The translations under genes were made by a program, and so were the position numbers. A stretch of 29,671 nucleotides of DNA from an uncultured Saprospiraceae bacterium (lineage in GTDB: Bacteria > Bacteroidota > Bacteroidia > Chitinophagales > Saprospiraceae): positions 1-29,671 of the forward strand of contig CALLAG010000031.1 of assembly GCA_938002705.1 (NCBI GenBank), read 5' to 3'. Positions 6,733 through 15,600 of this stretch are shown piece by piece. The notes under the pieces are model-generated. The model ran no database searches, was not told where the DNA came from, and worked only from the letters and a program-made list of their open reading frames with translations. Within the stretch, counting starts at the first letter, position 1. Each line of letters opens with the position of its first letter.

Positions 6733-9309
6733 TTAGAATTCCACCTTCAATCTTCCTCTTAGTCCGAGACCTTTGACACCAAACATTTCTTCTACATTAG
6801 GTCTGTCCAGATAGTTGACTCTTTTTACGACATCAAATCTGAAGAATCTGAAGATGTTATAGATCCCGATTCCATATTCTATAAATGGCTTACCGCCATC
6901 AAATCCTGACGTTAATAAATCACCATTAGCTAATTGATTATACTGGATTAATTCTGGATTGATGTTCGGGTTATTATCATCATCTAAGCCACCAATTATA
7001 GTCTTAAGACTGATCACTTCTTTGAGTTTGAATTTTCTTATGAGTGGTATTCTATTGACGATGTATCCATCAAAGAAATGCTGCATATAGAATCTTGCAT
7101 ATTTGTCAGTAGCAAATTCTAAGAAATTCATCGTATTAAAAGATATCGGCATGAAAGAATAGGACTGATTAGCAGTAGGTATATAGAGGAGTATAAATGG
7201 AAGATTATCTCCCCATACGCGTCCGACCTCTGCTTCCATTTCCATCCTTCCCAGTATGGACATGGATACACGTTTCTTAAGCTGGACTGAGACATTATGG
7301 AAAGTATAGTCCCCACCTAATGCCTTGACACCTGCCTTATAACTCAGTTGTAATCTAGGATGATCAGACTTGATAGGTGTCCTTATTTCTCTACCTTGTA
7401 TGAATGCCGTATTAGGTGAGAATTCTCCGGAGAAACTAATCTCAGTTGTGTGCACATCAGCAATAGATGTCGGCACATCATTCCTTAGGGCTTCAAATTT
7501 TAGTGTACCGTATGGCTCTCTCTTTTTATTATCAAAGCCAAATTTCATAAATCCTACTTCATTTTCTAAGTACAGGTCTACATTGTATTCTTCTACGAAA
7601 AGCATCTGATTAGTCTGCCCTCTACGGAATGATGTAAGGAAGTTATCCGCTGATAAAAACTCTAATTCTAAACCGGGAAAGAATACATCTTTTCTGTAAG
7701 CGAATTCGGCATATCTTCTCGGATTTTCTCTATAGTCATCATTGAACGTGTATAGAAGAGAAGCGCCATATTTAAATTTCTTGTCTTTTAATCCATAAGC
7801 GGTGTATCCTCTGGCTTGTATCTTCTGTGTAAGATTATGAGATGTCTCTGGACCTACTCTAAATCTAAGCCCCTCTATCTGATTGAAACTCGCCATCGTT
7901 CCTAGCTTCCCGATGTCTATAGGGCCTGCAGGGATAAATCCAGTCGTCAGTATCTTAGTCGCTGTGACAAATCTACGATATGCCGGCACCGTCTGTAAGG
8001 TGTCTATCATATCATAGATGCCTTGTTCCTTAGGTGTCAGGGTTGATAGTCTACTGTCCGTCCAGAAGCTTTTGTCTCTATCATAAGCATCTTCGGCGAT
8101 GATGACTTCTTCTATATTATCAAAAATGGATTCGTCATCAGGAGGGGAGAAGTCATAGTTCTTATATATATTATCTCGGGAGGCGTAGACCCCCAATCCT
8201 CCCGAAGACAAGGAGGCATCTAATGTTATCTCATCACGCGTCAGGGCATAGACGCTATCTACTTCTTCAAATTCTTGGACCACACGTATATCTCTGACGA
8301 AGTTAAGACTGATATCCTTAGTGATACCTAAGACTGCTTTGAGCAGAGTATATTGGTTGTCGTTAGAGATATAGACATCACCTGTAAATCCTATAAAGGT
8401 TTTGTTCCTCGGTATAAAAGCAAGATGAATAGCTTCCTGCTGATTGACATAGGTTGTATCCAGAATATAGAATCGATAATAGTTCAGTGCCCACGGTGCC
8501 ATAGGGCTTAAGAAGTCATTATCTAATAACTTGATACTATTATCATATAGATTGACATCTTGATAGAGGAGGTCGATAATACTTGTAATACTCTCCATAT
8601 CTAAGGCCTCATCAAACTCTGTCATCTTGATCGCATTTCTGAATTCTTTCTTGGATTCAGGGTCTTTACGATAGTGTACTGATGATAGTATCTCTCTTAT
8701 ATATAATGGTAAGAATACTCTACCGTTCACATCAGAAGTATCTAAGTAATTCCATAGAAACTGGAAGTTCTTAAACGATTTCCTTTGTTTGAACTCTTCA
8801 GAGATATTATTGAGATCGAGTTCTAATATTTCGTGTTTGTCATAAGTGTAGTGCTCTTGGGATTCTAGTCTATTACGATCTCTGTTCTCTATTACCTTAC
8901 GCATCAGGTCTACGGCCGGGTTGTTCTTCTTTCGGTATCTTCCTTTCTTTTCTACGATTGTTACTTCTGCTATGCTTACGCCTTCTTGTTCTAAGTAGAA
9001 ATCTATAGTTTGTCTTTCTTCCTTAATGATAGGTAGGGATACAGCTTTGTAACCTATGAAATTACATATGATAGTATCAGAGGGATTCTTAGTTTCTATG
9101 AGGTATTGCCCGTCCAGATCTGTAGAGGCACCGACGTAAGTACCTTTAAGTATAAGATCGACGAACGGCATTGCTTCTTTAGTCTGTGCATCGAATACAC
9201 GACCTTTGATTCTAGTAACATTTTGACCTTGAAGTAAGAAAAACTGTAGTGATAAAAGTAGGCTTAGAAGTGTAAGTTTGAATGTCTTAAAAGTGGTAAT
9301 TGATTGCAA
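6733..9309 (-). CDS. Outer-membrane protein: CarboxypepD_reg-like domain plus DUF5686-type barrel
   Basis: An 858-residue protein. The signal peptide spans residues 1-29 (hydrophobic core 12-27, 'LQGQ' end). A carboxypeptidase-regulatory-like beta domain follows at about 32-115 ('IKGRVFDAQTKEAMPFVDLILKGTYVGASTDLDGQYLI'), the usual N-terminal domain of Bacteroidota outer-membrane proteins. The middle region ('YDKHEILELDLNN', 'LPLYIREILSSVHYRKDP') and the long beta-strand-rich C-terminal half match my knowledge of the DUF5686 family. The last residue is Phe ('GRLKVEF'), typical of outer-membrane beta-barrels. There is no TonB box or plug domain, so it is not a SusC-type receptor. The gene converges on the methyltransferase with only 15 bp between them and no hairpin there. 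Function is unknown; members are common and often conserved in the phylum. Confidence 0.85.
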   Translation of the reverse strand: MQSITTFKTFKLTLLSLLLSLQFFLLQGQNVTRIKGRVFDAQTKEAMPFVDLILKGTYVGASTDLDGQYLIETKNPSDTIICNFIGYKAVSLPIIKEERQTIDFYLEQEGVSIAEVTIVEKKGRYRKKNNPAVDLMRKVIENRDRNRLESQEHYTYDKHEILELDLNNISEEFKQRKSFKNFQFLWNYLDTSDVNGRVFLPLYIREILSSVHYRKDPESKKEFRNAIKMTEFDEALDMESITSIIDLLYQDVNLYDNSIKLLDNDFLSPMAPWALNYYRFYILDTTYVNQQEAIHLAFIPRNKTFIGFTGDVYISNDNQYTLLKAVLGITKDISLNFVRDIRVVQEFEEVDSVYALTRDEITLDASLSSGGLGVYASRDNIYKNYDFSPPDDESIFDNIEEVIIAEDAYDRDKSFWTDSRLSTLTPKEQGIYDMIDTLQTVPAYRRFVTATKILTTGFIPAGPIDIGKLGTMASFNQIEGLRFRVGPETSHNLTQKIQARGYTAYGLKDKKFKYGASLLYTFNDDYRENPRRYAEFAYRKDVFFPGLELEFLSADNFLTSFRRGQTNQMLFVEEYNVDLYLENEVGFMKFGFDNKKREPYGTLKFEALRNDVPTSIADVHTTEISFSGEFSPNTAFIQGREIRTPIKSDHPRLQLSYKAGVKALGGDYTFHNVSVQLKKRVSMSILGRMEMEAEVGRVWGDNLPFILLYIPTANQSYSFMPISFNTMNFLEFATDKYARFYMQHFFDGYIVNRIPLIRKFKLKEVISLKTIIGGLDDDNNPNINPELIQYNQLANGDLLTSGFDGGKPFIEYGIGIYNIFRFFRFDVVKRVNYLDRPNVEEMFGVKGLGLRGRLKVEF

Positions 9310-9396
9310 GGTTCTTTGTTTTTTTGAGATATTTAGTAGAAATGATTTTTATTAGAATATCACTTCTATATTCCTAAAGTTTGGATAGATATAAAG

Positions 9397-9435
9397 TTCA
9401 ATTGTCCAATATGGATTTAACATATACCAATTGAA
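9397..9435 (-). promoter_or_regulatory. Long inverted repeat downstream of apbE
   Basis: TTCAATTG (9397-9404) and CAATTGAA (9428-9435) form a perfect 8-bp inverted repeat. Inside it, ATATG/CATAT can form a second 5-bp stem with a 7-nt loop. It lies in the 190-bp gap between the apbE stop and the DUF5686 start. No T-run follows, so it is not a standard intrinsic terminator; it may be an mRNA-stabilising hairpin or an operator. The rest of this gap holds no gene and no recognisable promoter box. Confidence 0.35.
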
Positions 9436-9499
9436 TTCAAAATTGATACTAAAAGTTAGCTTGAACAACTAATAGAGCTATTTAAGAAAATATTATGAA

Positions 9500-10618
9500 T
9501 TACTGAGTGACTATATATTGCTGAAAACCTGTAGACTGGGTATGAAGGATATTCTTCTCAGAAGAGGCATGAAAGAATATAGCTTCAGTGTCTGGTATTC
9601 TTTCGATCAATTCTATTGATTTTTCTCTACCCATCACCATAAATGCTGTAGCGTAGGCATCGGCAATCATACAATTACTGGAGATGACTGATACACCCAG
9701 TAGATCATTCATTTCTGGAAATCCAGTATGGGGATTAATCTCATGACCATATATCTGATCATCTACCTCATAGAAATTTCTATAATTTCCAGATGATGCT
9801 AATCCTACACCGTCTAGCGATACGGCCATCTCTATATCATTAATGGCAGCGTTGATCTGGGGTTTGGATAAGGCTATAGTCCATTTTTTATTATTTGCTT
9901 TTTGCCCTTTACAGTATACCTCACCGCCGATTTCTACGATGTAACTTTTTATGTTTTTTGATTCTAAGAAAGTGCTTATATAGTCTACAGCGTATCCTTT
10001 CGCTATGGCACTGAAGTCAAGTTGTGCATTGATAGGTTTGATATATTGCATTTGATTATCGCTGATTTGGTCTGACCAATATCCAAATCCAACTGCATCC
10101 ATCAGTTTATTGACTTTTACTGAATAGGTTTTTGTCACCGGCTTTTTGGCAGTATATCCGAATCCCCAGTAATTGACTAATGGCATAACAGTAGGATCAT
10201 AATAGCCTGCCGTCCTCCGAAATACGTTAACTGAGTTGATATAGTTTTCTATAAAATGTGGATTGTACGGAAAACTATATTTGAGATTTTCTATATAATC
10301 ACCTTCCTTAAGGATAGTCGCTTTCTGGCCTAAGCTGTCTTTGTTGATTTTACTGATTATGGATTCAGGAATGTACGTAGATACCGCTTGGTTAATCTCT
10401 ATCAGAATAGAATCTATGGCTGTCTTATAGTCAGATGATACAGAATCAATATATACAATGTGGTAGGTGGTTCCCATTGTTTTCCCATCTACAACGACTG
10501 TCTCATAACCATTTACGCTGCGAGCAGGATTCTTATCTGTCTTACATGCACTTACAGATAGTATAAGGCATAGACAAGTAAATAGATTGATTAGAGATGA
10601 AGATCTATTGGCTGACAA
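9500..10618 (-). CDS. apbE: FAD:protein FMN transferase (ApbE family), lipoprotein
   Basis: Attaches FMN covalently to Thr or Ser of flavoproteins outside the cytoplasm, using FAD. It is 372 residues long. The lipobox 'LSVSAC' predicts acylation at Cys25, so the protein is membrane-tethered on the periplasmic side. Family motifs are all present: 'GTTYHIVY' (49-56), 'DFSAIAKGYAVD' (201-212), 'EIGGE' (229-233), 'LASSGNYRNF' (273-282), 'HEINPHTGFP' (292-301) and the metal-binding 'ADAYATAFMVMG' (319-330). It starts 18 nt after the PspA-like gene, on the same strand, so it is probably the last gene of that operon. It is not next to Nqr or Rnf genes, its usual clients, and no FMN acceptor (D[ST]-G-A-[TS] type motif) is evident in its neighbours. 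Confidence 0.93.
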   Translation of the reverse strand: MSANRSSSLINLFTCLCLILSVSACKTDKNPARSVNGYETVVVDGKTMGTTYHIVYIDSVSSDYKTAIDSILIEINQAVSTYIPESIISKINKDSLGQKATILKEGDYIENLKYSFPYNPHFIENYINSVNVFRRTAGYYDPTVMPLVNYWGFGYTAKKPVTKTYSVKVNKLMDAVGFGYWSDQISDNQMQYIKPINAQLDFSAIAKGYAVDYISTFLESKNIKSYIVEIGGEVYCKGQKANNKKWTIALSKPQINAAINDIEMAVSLDGVGLASSGNYRNFYEVDDQIYGHEINPHTGFPEMNDLLGVSVISSNCMIADAYATAFMVMGREKSIELIERIPDTEAIFFHASSEKNILHTQSTGFQQYIVTQ

Positions 10619-10636
10619 TGATATAAGACTGCTGTA

Positions 10637-11653
10637 TTAATCGAATAGGTTAGAATAATCAGTATCATCTTCTTTCGTTCTGTATTGAGCTTCTCTTCTT
10701 GGCTCGTTGAGGTCGAGGATATCATTAGTACTCTCAGAACCTCCGAGGAGTAGAAGTGTACTTTTCTTCTCATATTCTTCGAGCATAGCCATGCCTTTCT
10801 CTTCGAATATCCCTTCTTGTAGATCTATAGAATTCATAAAATCAGATGATAGCTCCATGAATCTCTCCATCTCACCTACCTTATTAGCCACATCATCAGC
10901 GATGCCCTGCATTGCTTGGTCAAACATAGCTCTCTTATCCGGATCACCTTTGATGATGCTCATCGCAGACTTCATAGCTGAGTGAGAAGCTCGTATTGCT
11001 TTTCTCTCCTGCTCCTTAACTCTTACTTGATCCTTAGTATCTTCTAATAGGATCTCAGAGTTAGAGTACATCTTAGTGAGTACTCTGTATAGCACAGCAA
11101 GCTTTTTATGGAGGGCAACATATTTCTGATTAGTTTCTTTGAGTCTTGCTGCTTTTCTGCTTGCAAGAACCATAGACTTCTCATCGCCGAGTTGCTTGGC
11201 TTTTCTTGCTATAGCAAGATTTTTATCTATATCTGCATTATTAGTGCTGACTTGAGTCTTGAGGTTTCTCATCTGGCCTTTGAGATTACCGATCTGCTTG
11301 CCCATCTTCTTAAGATTACCCTCGAGATCTGAGATGTAGTTCTTAAGTATCCCCATAGGATCTATAGTGACGAATATGGAAGTGATCTTTCTCATCACAC
11401 TCTGATACATATATGAGAATAGATTACGGGTTCTTCCATCCAGAAACATATAGACGATCACACCAAGTGTACCCAGTATAGCTACCTTACCTAATAATGT
11501 AGCAAAAGCGCCTATTAAGAATCCACCGAATGTAAAACCTACCCAGCCTAATACTGCAAACAATGCAATGAGGAACAAAGCACCAGTCTTTCCTTCTGGC
11601 TTACTCCAGAATGATTTTGCTTTAGCGGTATTAGGGTTATCGTAATTAGCCAT
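10637..11653 (-). CDS. Two-TM anchored PspA/Vipp1-like (ESCRT-III-like) coiled-coil protein
   Basis: A 338-residue protein. Two hydrophobic helices (about 25-46 and 50-71) are followed by a basic amphipathic stretch (73-97). Residues 98-300 form a long charged helical region. This resembles the PspA/IM30 core in pattern: 'DPMGILKNYISDLEGNLKKM' corresponds to the conserved 'DP..L....I.DME..L' start, and 'ARKAKQLGDEKSMVLASRKA' (149-168) corresponds to the 'A..AL..G.EDLAR.AL' hairpin. Residues 200-235 match the third helix. The size of this core (about 200 residues) also fits. Classical PspA has no TM segments, so the fused anchor is unusual. The C-terminus (305-338) is acidic and probably disordered. 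The gene follows a small coiled-coil gene by 8 bp and precedes apbE by 18 bp. The PspA relationship is inferred from pattern only; a generic coiled-coil membrane protein is the alternative. Confidence 0.6.
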   Translation of the reverse strand: MANYDNPNTAKAKSFWSKPEGKTGALFLIALFAVLGWVGFTFGGFLIGAFATLLGKVAILGTLGVIVYMFLDGRTRNLFSYMYQSVMRKITSIFVTIDPMGILKNYISDLEGNLKKMGKQIGNLKGQMRNLKTQVSTNNADIDKNLAIARKAKQLGDEKSMVLASRKAARLKETNQKYVALHKKLAVLYRVLTKMYSNSEILLEDTKDQVRVKEQERKAIRASHSAMKSAMSIIKGDPDKRAMFDQAMQGIADDVANKVGEMERFMELSSDFMNSIDLQEGIFEEKGMAMLEEYEKKSTLLLLGGSESTNDILDLNEPRREAQYRTKEDDTDYSNLFD

Positions 11654-11661
11654 ATTTGATA

Positions 11662-12216
11662 TTATAATATTTGATTTATCGAAGTTATGTCATCTTTTAT
11701 TTCTTTGGTAATGACATCGTATGCTTTTAAGAATTTTTCTTTAGTACTGTCTATTTTAAGTTGAGAAGCCTCTACATCTTGATCTACTGTGTCTATTCTA
11801 TTCTGGAATATAGCGATCTCTCTTTCTAATTCTTTGATCTTATTCTTATGGAGCTCTATTTTCTTAGTCAGTCCTTCGACTTCGCCTTTCCGACCATCGA
11901 TTTTGAGATTCTTTTGGCCTAATAGAGCTTCCGCAAATGATTCTCGCTCGTTTTCCAAAGCGTAAATATATTTATTTGCAGAGTTTAGGAGGCTTTCTTT
12001 AGACAAGCCCATCGTAGAAGCCGTCATAAATGCTGATTTGTAAGATGTCTCATTATCCATATTCAGATCCGCTAATCCTCTTACAGCTTGCTTAAATTTC
12101 AAATAATCAAATGAATTAACGTCATGTGAGTTTTTGATCGCCCTGAGTAATGCATTAAGCGATTTTTCGTCTAATTCTTTTGTTCCTCTGAATATATCTC
12201 TTAGATCTGTTGTCAT
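11662..12216 (-). CDS. Small coiled-coil protein, first gene of the PspA-like operon
   Basis: A 184-residue protein I do not recognise. There is no signal peptide or TM segment, so it should be cytoplasmic. Residues 1-100 are helical with mixed charge ('LDEKSLNALLRAIKNS', 'FDYLKFKQAVRGLADL'). Residues 112-165 form a strong heptad coiled coil ('LTKKIELHKNKIKELEREIA'). The start has an A/G-rich leader (AAGAAAAGAAG) just upstream. The 8-bp gap to the membrane-anchored PspA-like gene suggests that the two are made together and may bind through their coiled coils. Role unknown; a partner or regulator of the downstream protein is the simplest reading. Confidence 0.7.
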   Translation of the reverse strand: MTTDLRDIFRGTKELDEKSLNALLRAIKNSHDVNSFDYLKFKQAVRGLADLNMDNETSYKSAFMTASTMGLSKESLLNSANKYIYALENERESFAEALLGQKNLKIDGRKGEVEGLTKKIELHKNKIKELEREIAIFQNRIDTVDQDVEASQLKIDSTKEKFLKAYDVITKEIKDDITSINQIL

Positions 12217-12243
12217 CTTCTTTTCTTAATTAATATCAAGATA

Positions 12244-12257
12244 TGAACATTAGTTCA
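12244..12257. promoter_or_regulatory. Palindromic operator-like site upstream of the PspA-like operon
   Basis: TGAACATTAGTTCA: perfect 5-bp arms (TGAAC/GTTCA) around a 4-bp centre, 27 bp upstream of the first start codon of the operon. About 15 bp further lies an imperfect 16-bp palindrome at 12272-12287 (TGACGTAATGATGTCA). Spacing suits a repressor or activator site, but neither is matched to a known regulator. Confidence 0.35.
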
Positions 12258-12426
12258 ATAATATAATAATGTGACGTAATGATGTCAGTCATAAAGCAAT
12301 TAAAGCTGATTTTCTATCCTATTTTTTAGGGGATATCATTCTTTATAATGTGTATTTTATGGGTATATCACCAGTTTTTATAATTAAGATACAAAGGGTT
12401 TAATAATTTATTATCAATATTTTACG

Positions 12427-12462
12427 TATTACAAAAATATTTAATATGTTTGCTATGTATTC
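12427..12462 (+). promoter_or_regulatory. Conserved promoter block of giant gene 1
   Basis: Contains TATGTTTG (12445-12452), an exact match to the Bacteroidota -7 consensus TAnnTTTG, and TATTACAA 18 bp upstream of it. The block aligns without gaps to 23102-23137 upstream of giant gene 3, with 29 of 36 positions identical. It lies 161 bp before the ATG, giving a long 5' leader. Confidence 0.55.
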
Positions 12463-12542
12463 TTTTGCATCCCAGCAAAAAACAGTAAGATTTATTTATT
12501 TGTAAGCAGACTTAATAATTAATTAAGAGGTCTGTGAATTTT

Positions 12543-12563
12543 TATGTGGTACTACTCCACATA
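12543..12563 (+). promoter_or_regulatory. Inverted repeat in the 5' leader of giant gene 1
   Basis: TATGTGG (12543-12549) pairs perfectly with CCACATA (12557-12563) around a 7-nt loop. It stands out in an AT-rich leader, 50 bp before the start codon. It could be an mRNA hairpin or a dyad operator. Confidence 0.4.
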
Positions 12564-12612
12564 GAGGTAATGTATGTGATAAACTTACTTTTTACTCAAA
12601 AACTAGATTTTA

Positions 12613-15600
12613 ATGCGTAATACCAAGCCCTTTTTAATATTAGCGTTTTCTATGCTAATATCACTCGCTAATGTTCTACAAGCTTCTGGAGGTCATTCTT
12701 TTGCGGCGTTCAAAGCCCAAAGCTCTGAGAAATTTAATCCATTCTTAATCACTAAAGCATTAGGAACGACTACAGAGTCACACTATGCGGGAAGCTCTTT
12801 TTTCTTTGGAGATCCTGATGATTCTCTCTGGGGTGGAAGTGGTAATGCTTCTGGCGCTCCTGATGGATTATCGGCTAATACTTTTGTATTTCCTAATAAG
12901 AAATCAAGATATCTACTTCTAAAGGATTTTGACTTTAATATTCCATGTAACGCTGTTGTTACTGATATCGCATTTAACGTAACAAGAAGGAATAATTCTA
13001 CTGTAGATGCAGCAGATGTAGAGGTAAGAATATTTAATCCTGTGACGCTTAATTTTAGTGTACTTAATAATGCTGATCCTGGTCCATGGATAGAAGGAGG
13101 GGCATATGAGACTATAGTATATTCTGATGCTACGTGGGGTGAGACATTTAGCCCTGAGACACTTAATGATCCGAGGTTTGGATTAGTCATCTCTGTGGCC
13201 AATCTTGAGCCCGCTGGAAGATCAGATGCTCAGATCGATGCAGTTGAGATGGTTGTATGTTATGATGTAAGTGATCCGATAGGCACGCCAATATCTATAA
13301 CTACCGCTAAAGTAGACGCTTGTTTTGATCAAGGTAGTATAACAATAACGGCGTCAGGTGGTACAGGAGCTTATGAATATTCTAATGATGCTGGAATGAC
13401 GTGGCAAGCAAGTAACGTCTTTGATGGTCTATCTTTTGGTGATTATATAGTGACTGTAAGAAGTACAGACGGAAGTTGTCAGACAGCTAATTTCTACTGT
13501 AACGTTAGTGGTGATGACAGGATTCTTCAGGCGGGAGATATGGTTGTTGCATGTTCTACGTATCCTGGTAGCCGAGTAACATTAGCTGTTGAGAAAACTC
13601 AACCATTTAATGATTTTTATAATGATGGTTTTGTCGGTACTGATGTCTCAGGACTATTGCCTGTACATCCATATGAGTGGACAGTAAGCGATCTTGGAGG
13701 TGAGGTATTTAGTTTTAGTATTGATCAGAATAGAAATATATATACGGCAGTTACTACATTATATGATTTAGTTCCAGGAGCTATGATCTCACCTGTAGTA
13801 TCTAAGATAGATGCATTTACTGGTGATGTTACACAATATACTACACTTCCAGGTAACGTAGGTGCAGCAGGTGTAGAGTATGACACACTATGTAATAATC
13901 TATATATTGCTAATCTTGATGACGGTATGATATATAGAATGGACCCAGACAATGGTGCAATTCTGAGCTCATTCGATCCTCTCGGTGCTGATGATGGTGT
14001 TGCAGGATATGCTCCCTTAGGCGAAAGAGTTGTCGCCGTGACTTATAATTATAGTGACGGCAGATTATACTATTCTGTGTGGCACTCTGACTTTAATATG
14101 TCAGGAGTAAAAAATACAATAAGATCAGTAGCGATAGATCCCGCAACTTGTGACTTCTTACCAGCTACAGACCAGTTAGAATTAGAGCAGCCATGGTTGA
14201 CAGAATATGGTGACCCTACAGCGACGAGTAATTATAATATGCCAGTAGGTGATATAGTCTTCAGTGATGATGGTTCTATAATGCTTTTGTCTGAAGTGGG
14301 ATTTGACTCTGATGGGCCATCTTCTAAGCCGCATGAGTCTAGAATACTACAGTATAATGGATCATCAGTTAATTGGACATTAAGTACTAATGTACCAGCT
14401 GATAATGTTAATCTACAACACGAAGTAGGAGAAGTATCGGATGGACTTAATGCAAGAGGTGGAATTGACTTTGCTAACTCTGGTTTTGATGCAGATAAAT
14501 GTGCTATAGAGGACGAACAATTTATAGTAGCAACTGCAGACGCTCTCAGAGGAGCTAACTGTAATACTTTTGGTTGTATATACGGACTACAATACCTCCC
14601 ATTAGCTGGTGGTAATAGTGCTAACTCTGTTATCCTAGATATTGGAAGAGATTTTAGTTCTCAATTAAAGAGTGTCTTCGGTGATGTAGACGTCGTGAGA
14701 GGATGCCAAGAATCTGTATTCTGTTGTCCTTCTATAACAGGTACTCCTATGGACGAGACAATATGTCCTGGTGCTGCAGCATCAACGGTCACAGCTACAA
14801 CAGAGACTGATTCATTAGCATTAGTGTACCATACAACGCTACCAGCAGATTCTATGGCGATATATGCTGATGGTATTAAGATAGATATAGAAGCAACTGT
14901 AGGCGGTTCTGCAACTTTAGACTTATCTAATCTTCCTACTACGGCAGGAACTTATTATGTCTATATAGTAACACATCCTACACCAGCAGGTGCATATTGT
15001 AGACCTAATCTACCATTTGTAGTTACAGTGGCTACACCTACAACTTTAGAGTTGACTGGAGCATCACTAGTCTGCGTGGATGATGATATAGTTAGTTTTA
15101 CAGGTACTCCAGCACCTGCAGGAATGGCAATGGGTGCCTTCTCTACCACAGCTACTGCAGGACTCTCTGATAACGGTGATGGTACTGCTGACTTTGATCC
15201 TACGACGGCAGGAGCTGGAACTTATGATGTAACTTATACTTACACAGATCCTGACGGTTGTCCATCAAGTATAACAAATTCTATAGAGGTAGATCCATGT
15301 TTTGAGTATGATCTATCATTAGCTAAGACTGTGACAAGCACAGGACCTTATATGCCAGGAAGTACAGTGTCATATGATATTGTAATTACTAATGAGGGAG
15401 ACTTAGAAGGTATCAATATAGAAGTAAGCGATACACCACCTACAGGATTAACATTAGTAAGCAGCAGTGCTGCGACTAATCCTAATATAACAGAAACAAC
15501 TCCAGGCAATTATACCATCGCTTCAGTGCCAGTATCTGGTTCTGAGACGATTAGCTTGAGTTATACTATAGATATGGACTTCATGGGTACATCTTTACTC

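Larger units (their letters stand above)
12217..12612. other. Divergent intergenic region (396 bp)
   Basis: AT-rich, with no ORF. It holds regulatory sequence for both flanking operons: operator-like palindromes on the left (12244-12257, 12272-12287), a TATGTTTG promoter box at 12445-12452, and a 7-bp inverted repeat at 12543-12563. Confidence 0.6.

Noticed and set aside
6733..9309. SusC/TonB-dependent receptor
   Set aside because: It has the CarboxypepD_reg-like domain but no plug domain, and the middle region fits DUF5686 instead.
10591..10773. Small ORF across the apbE and PspA-like gene boundary
   Set aside because: It overlaps both neighbours in another frame, and its product shows no domain.
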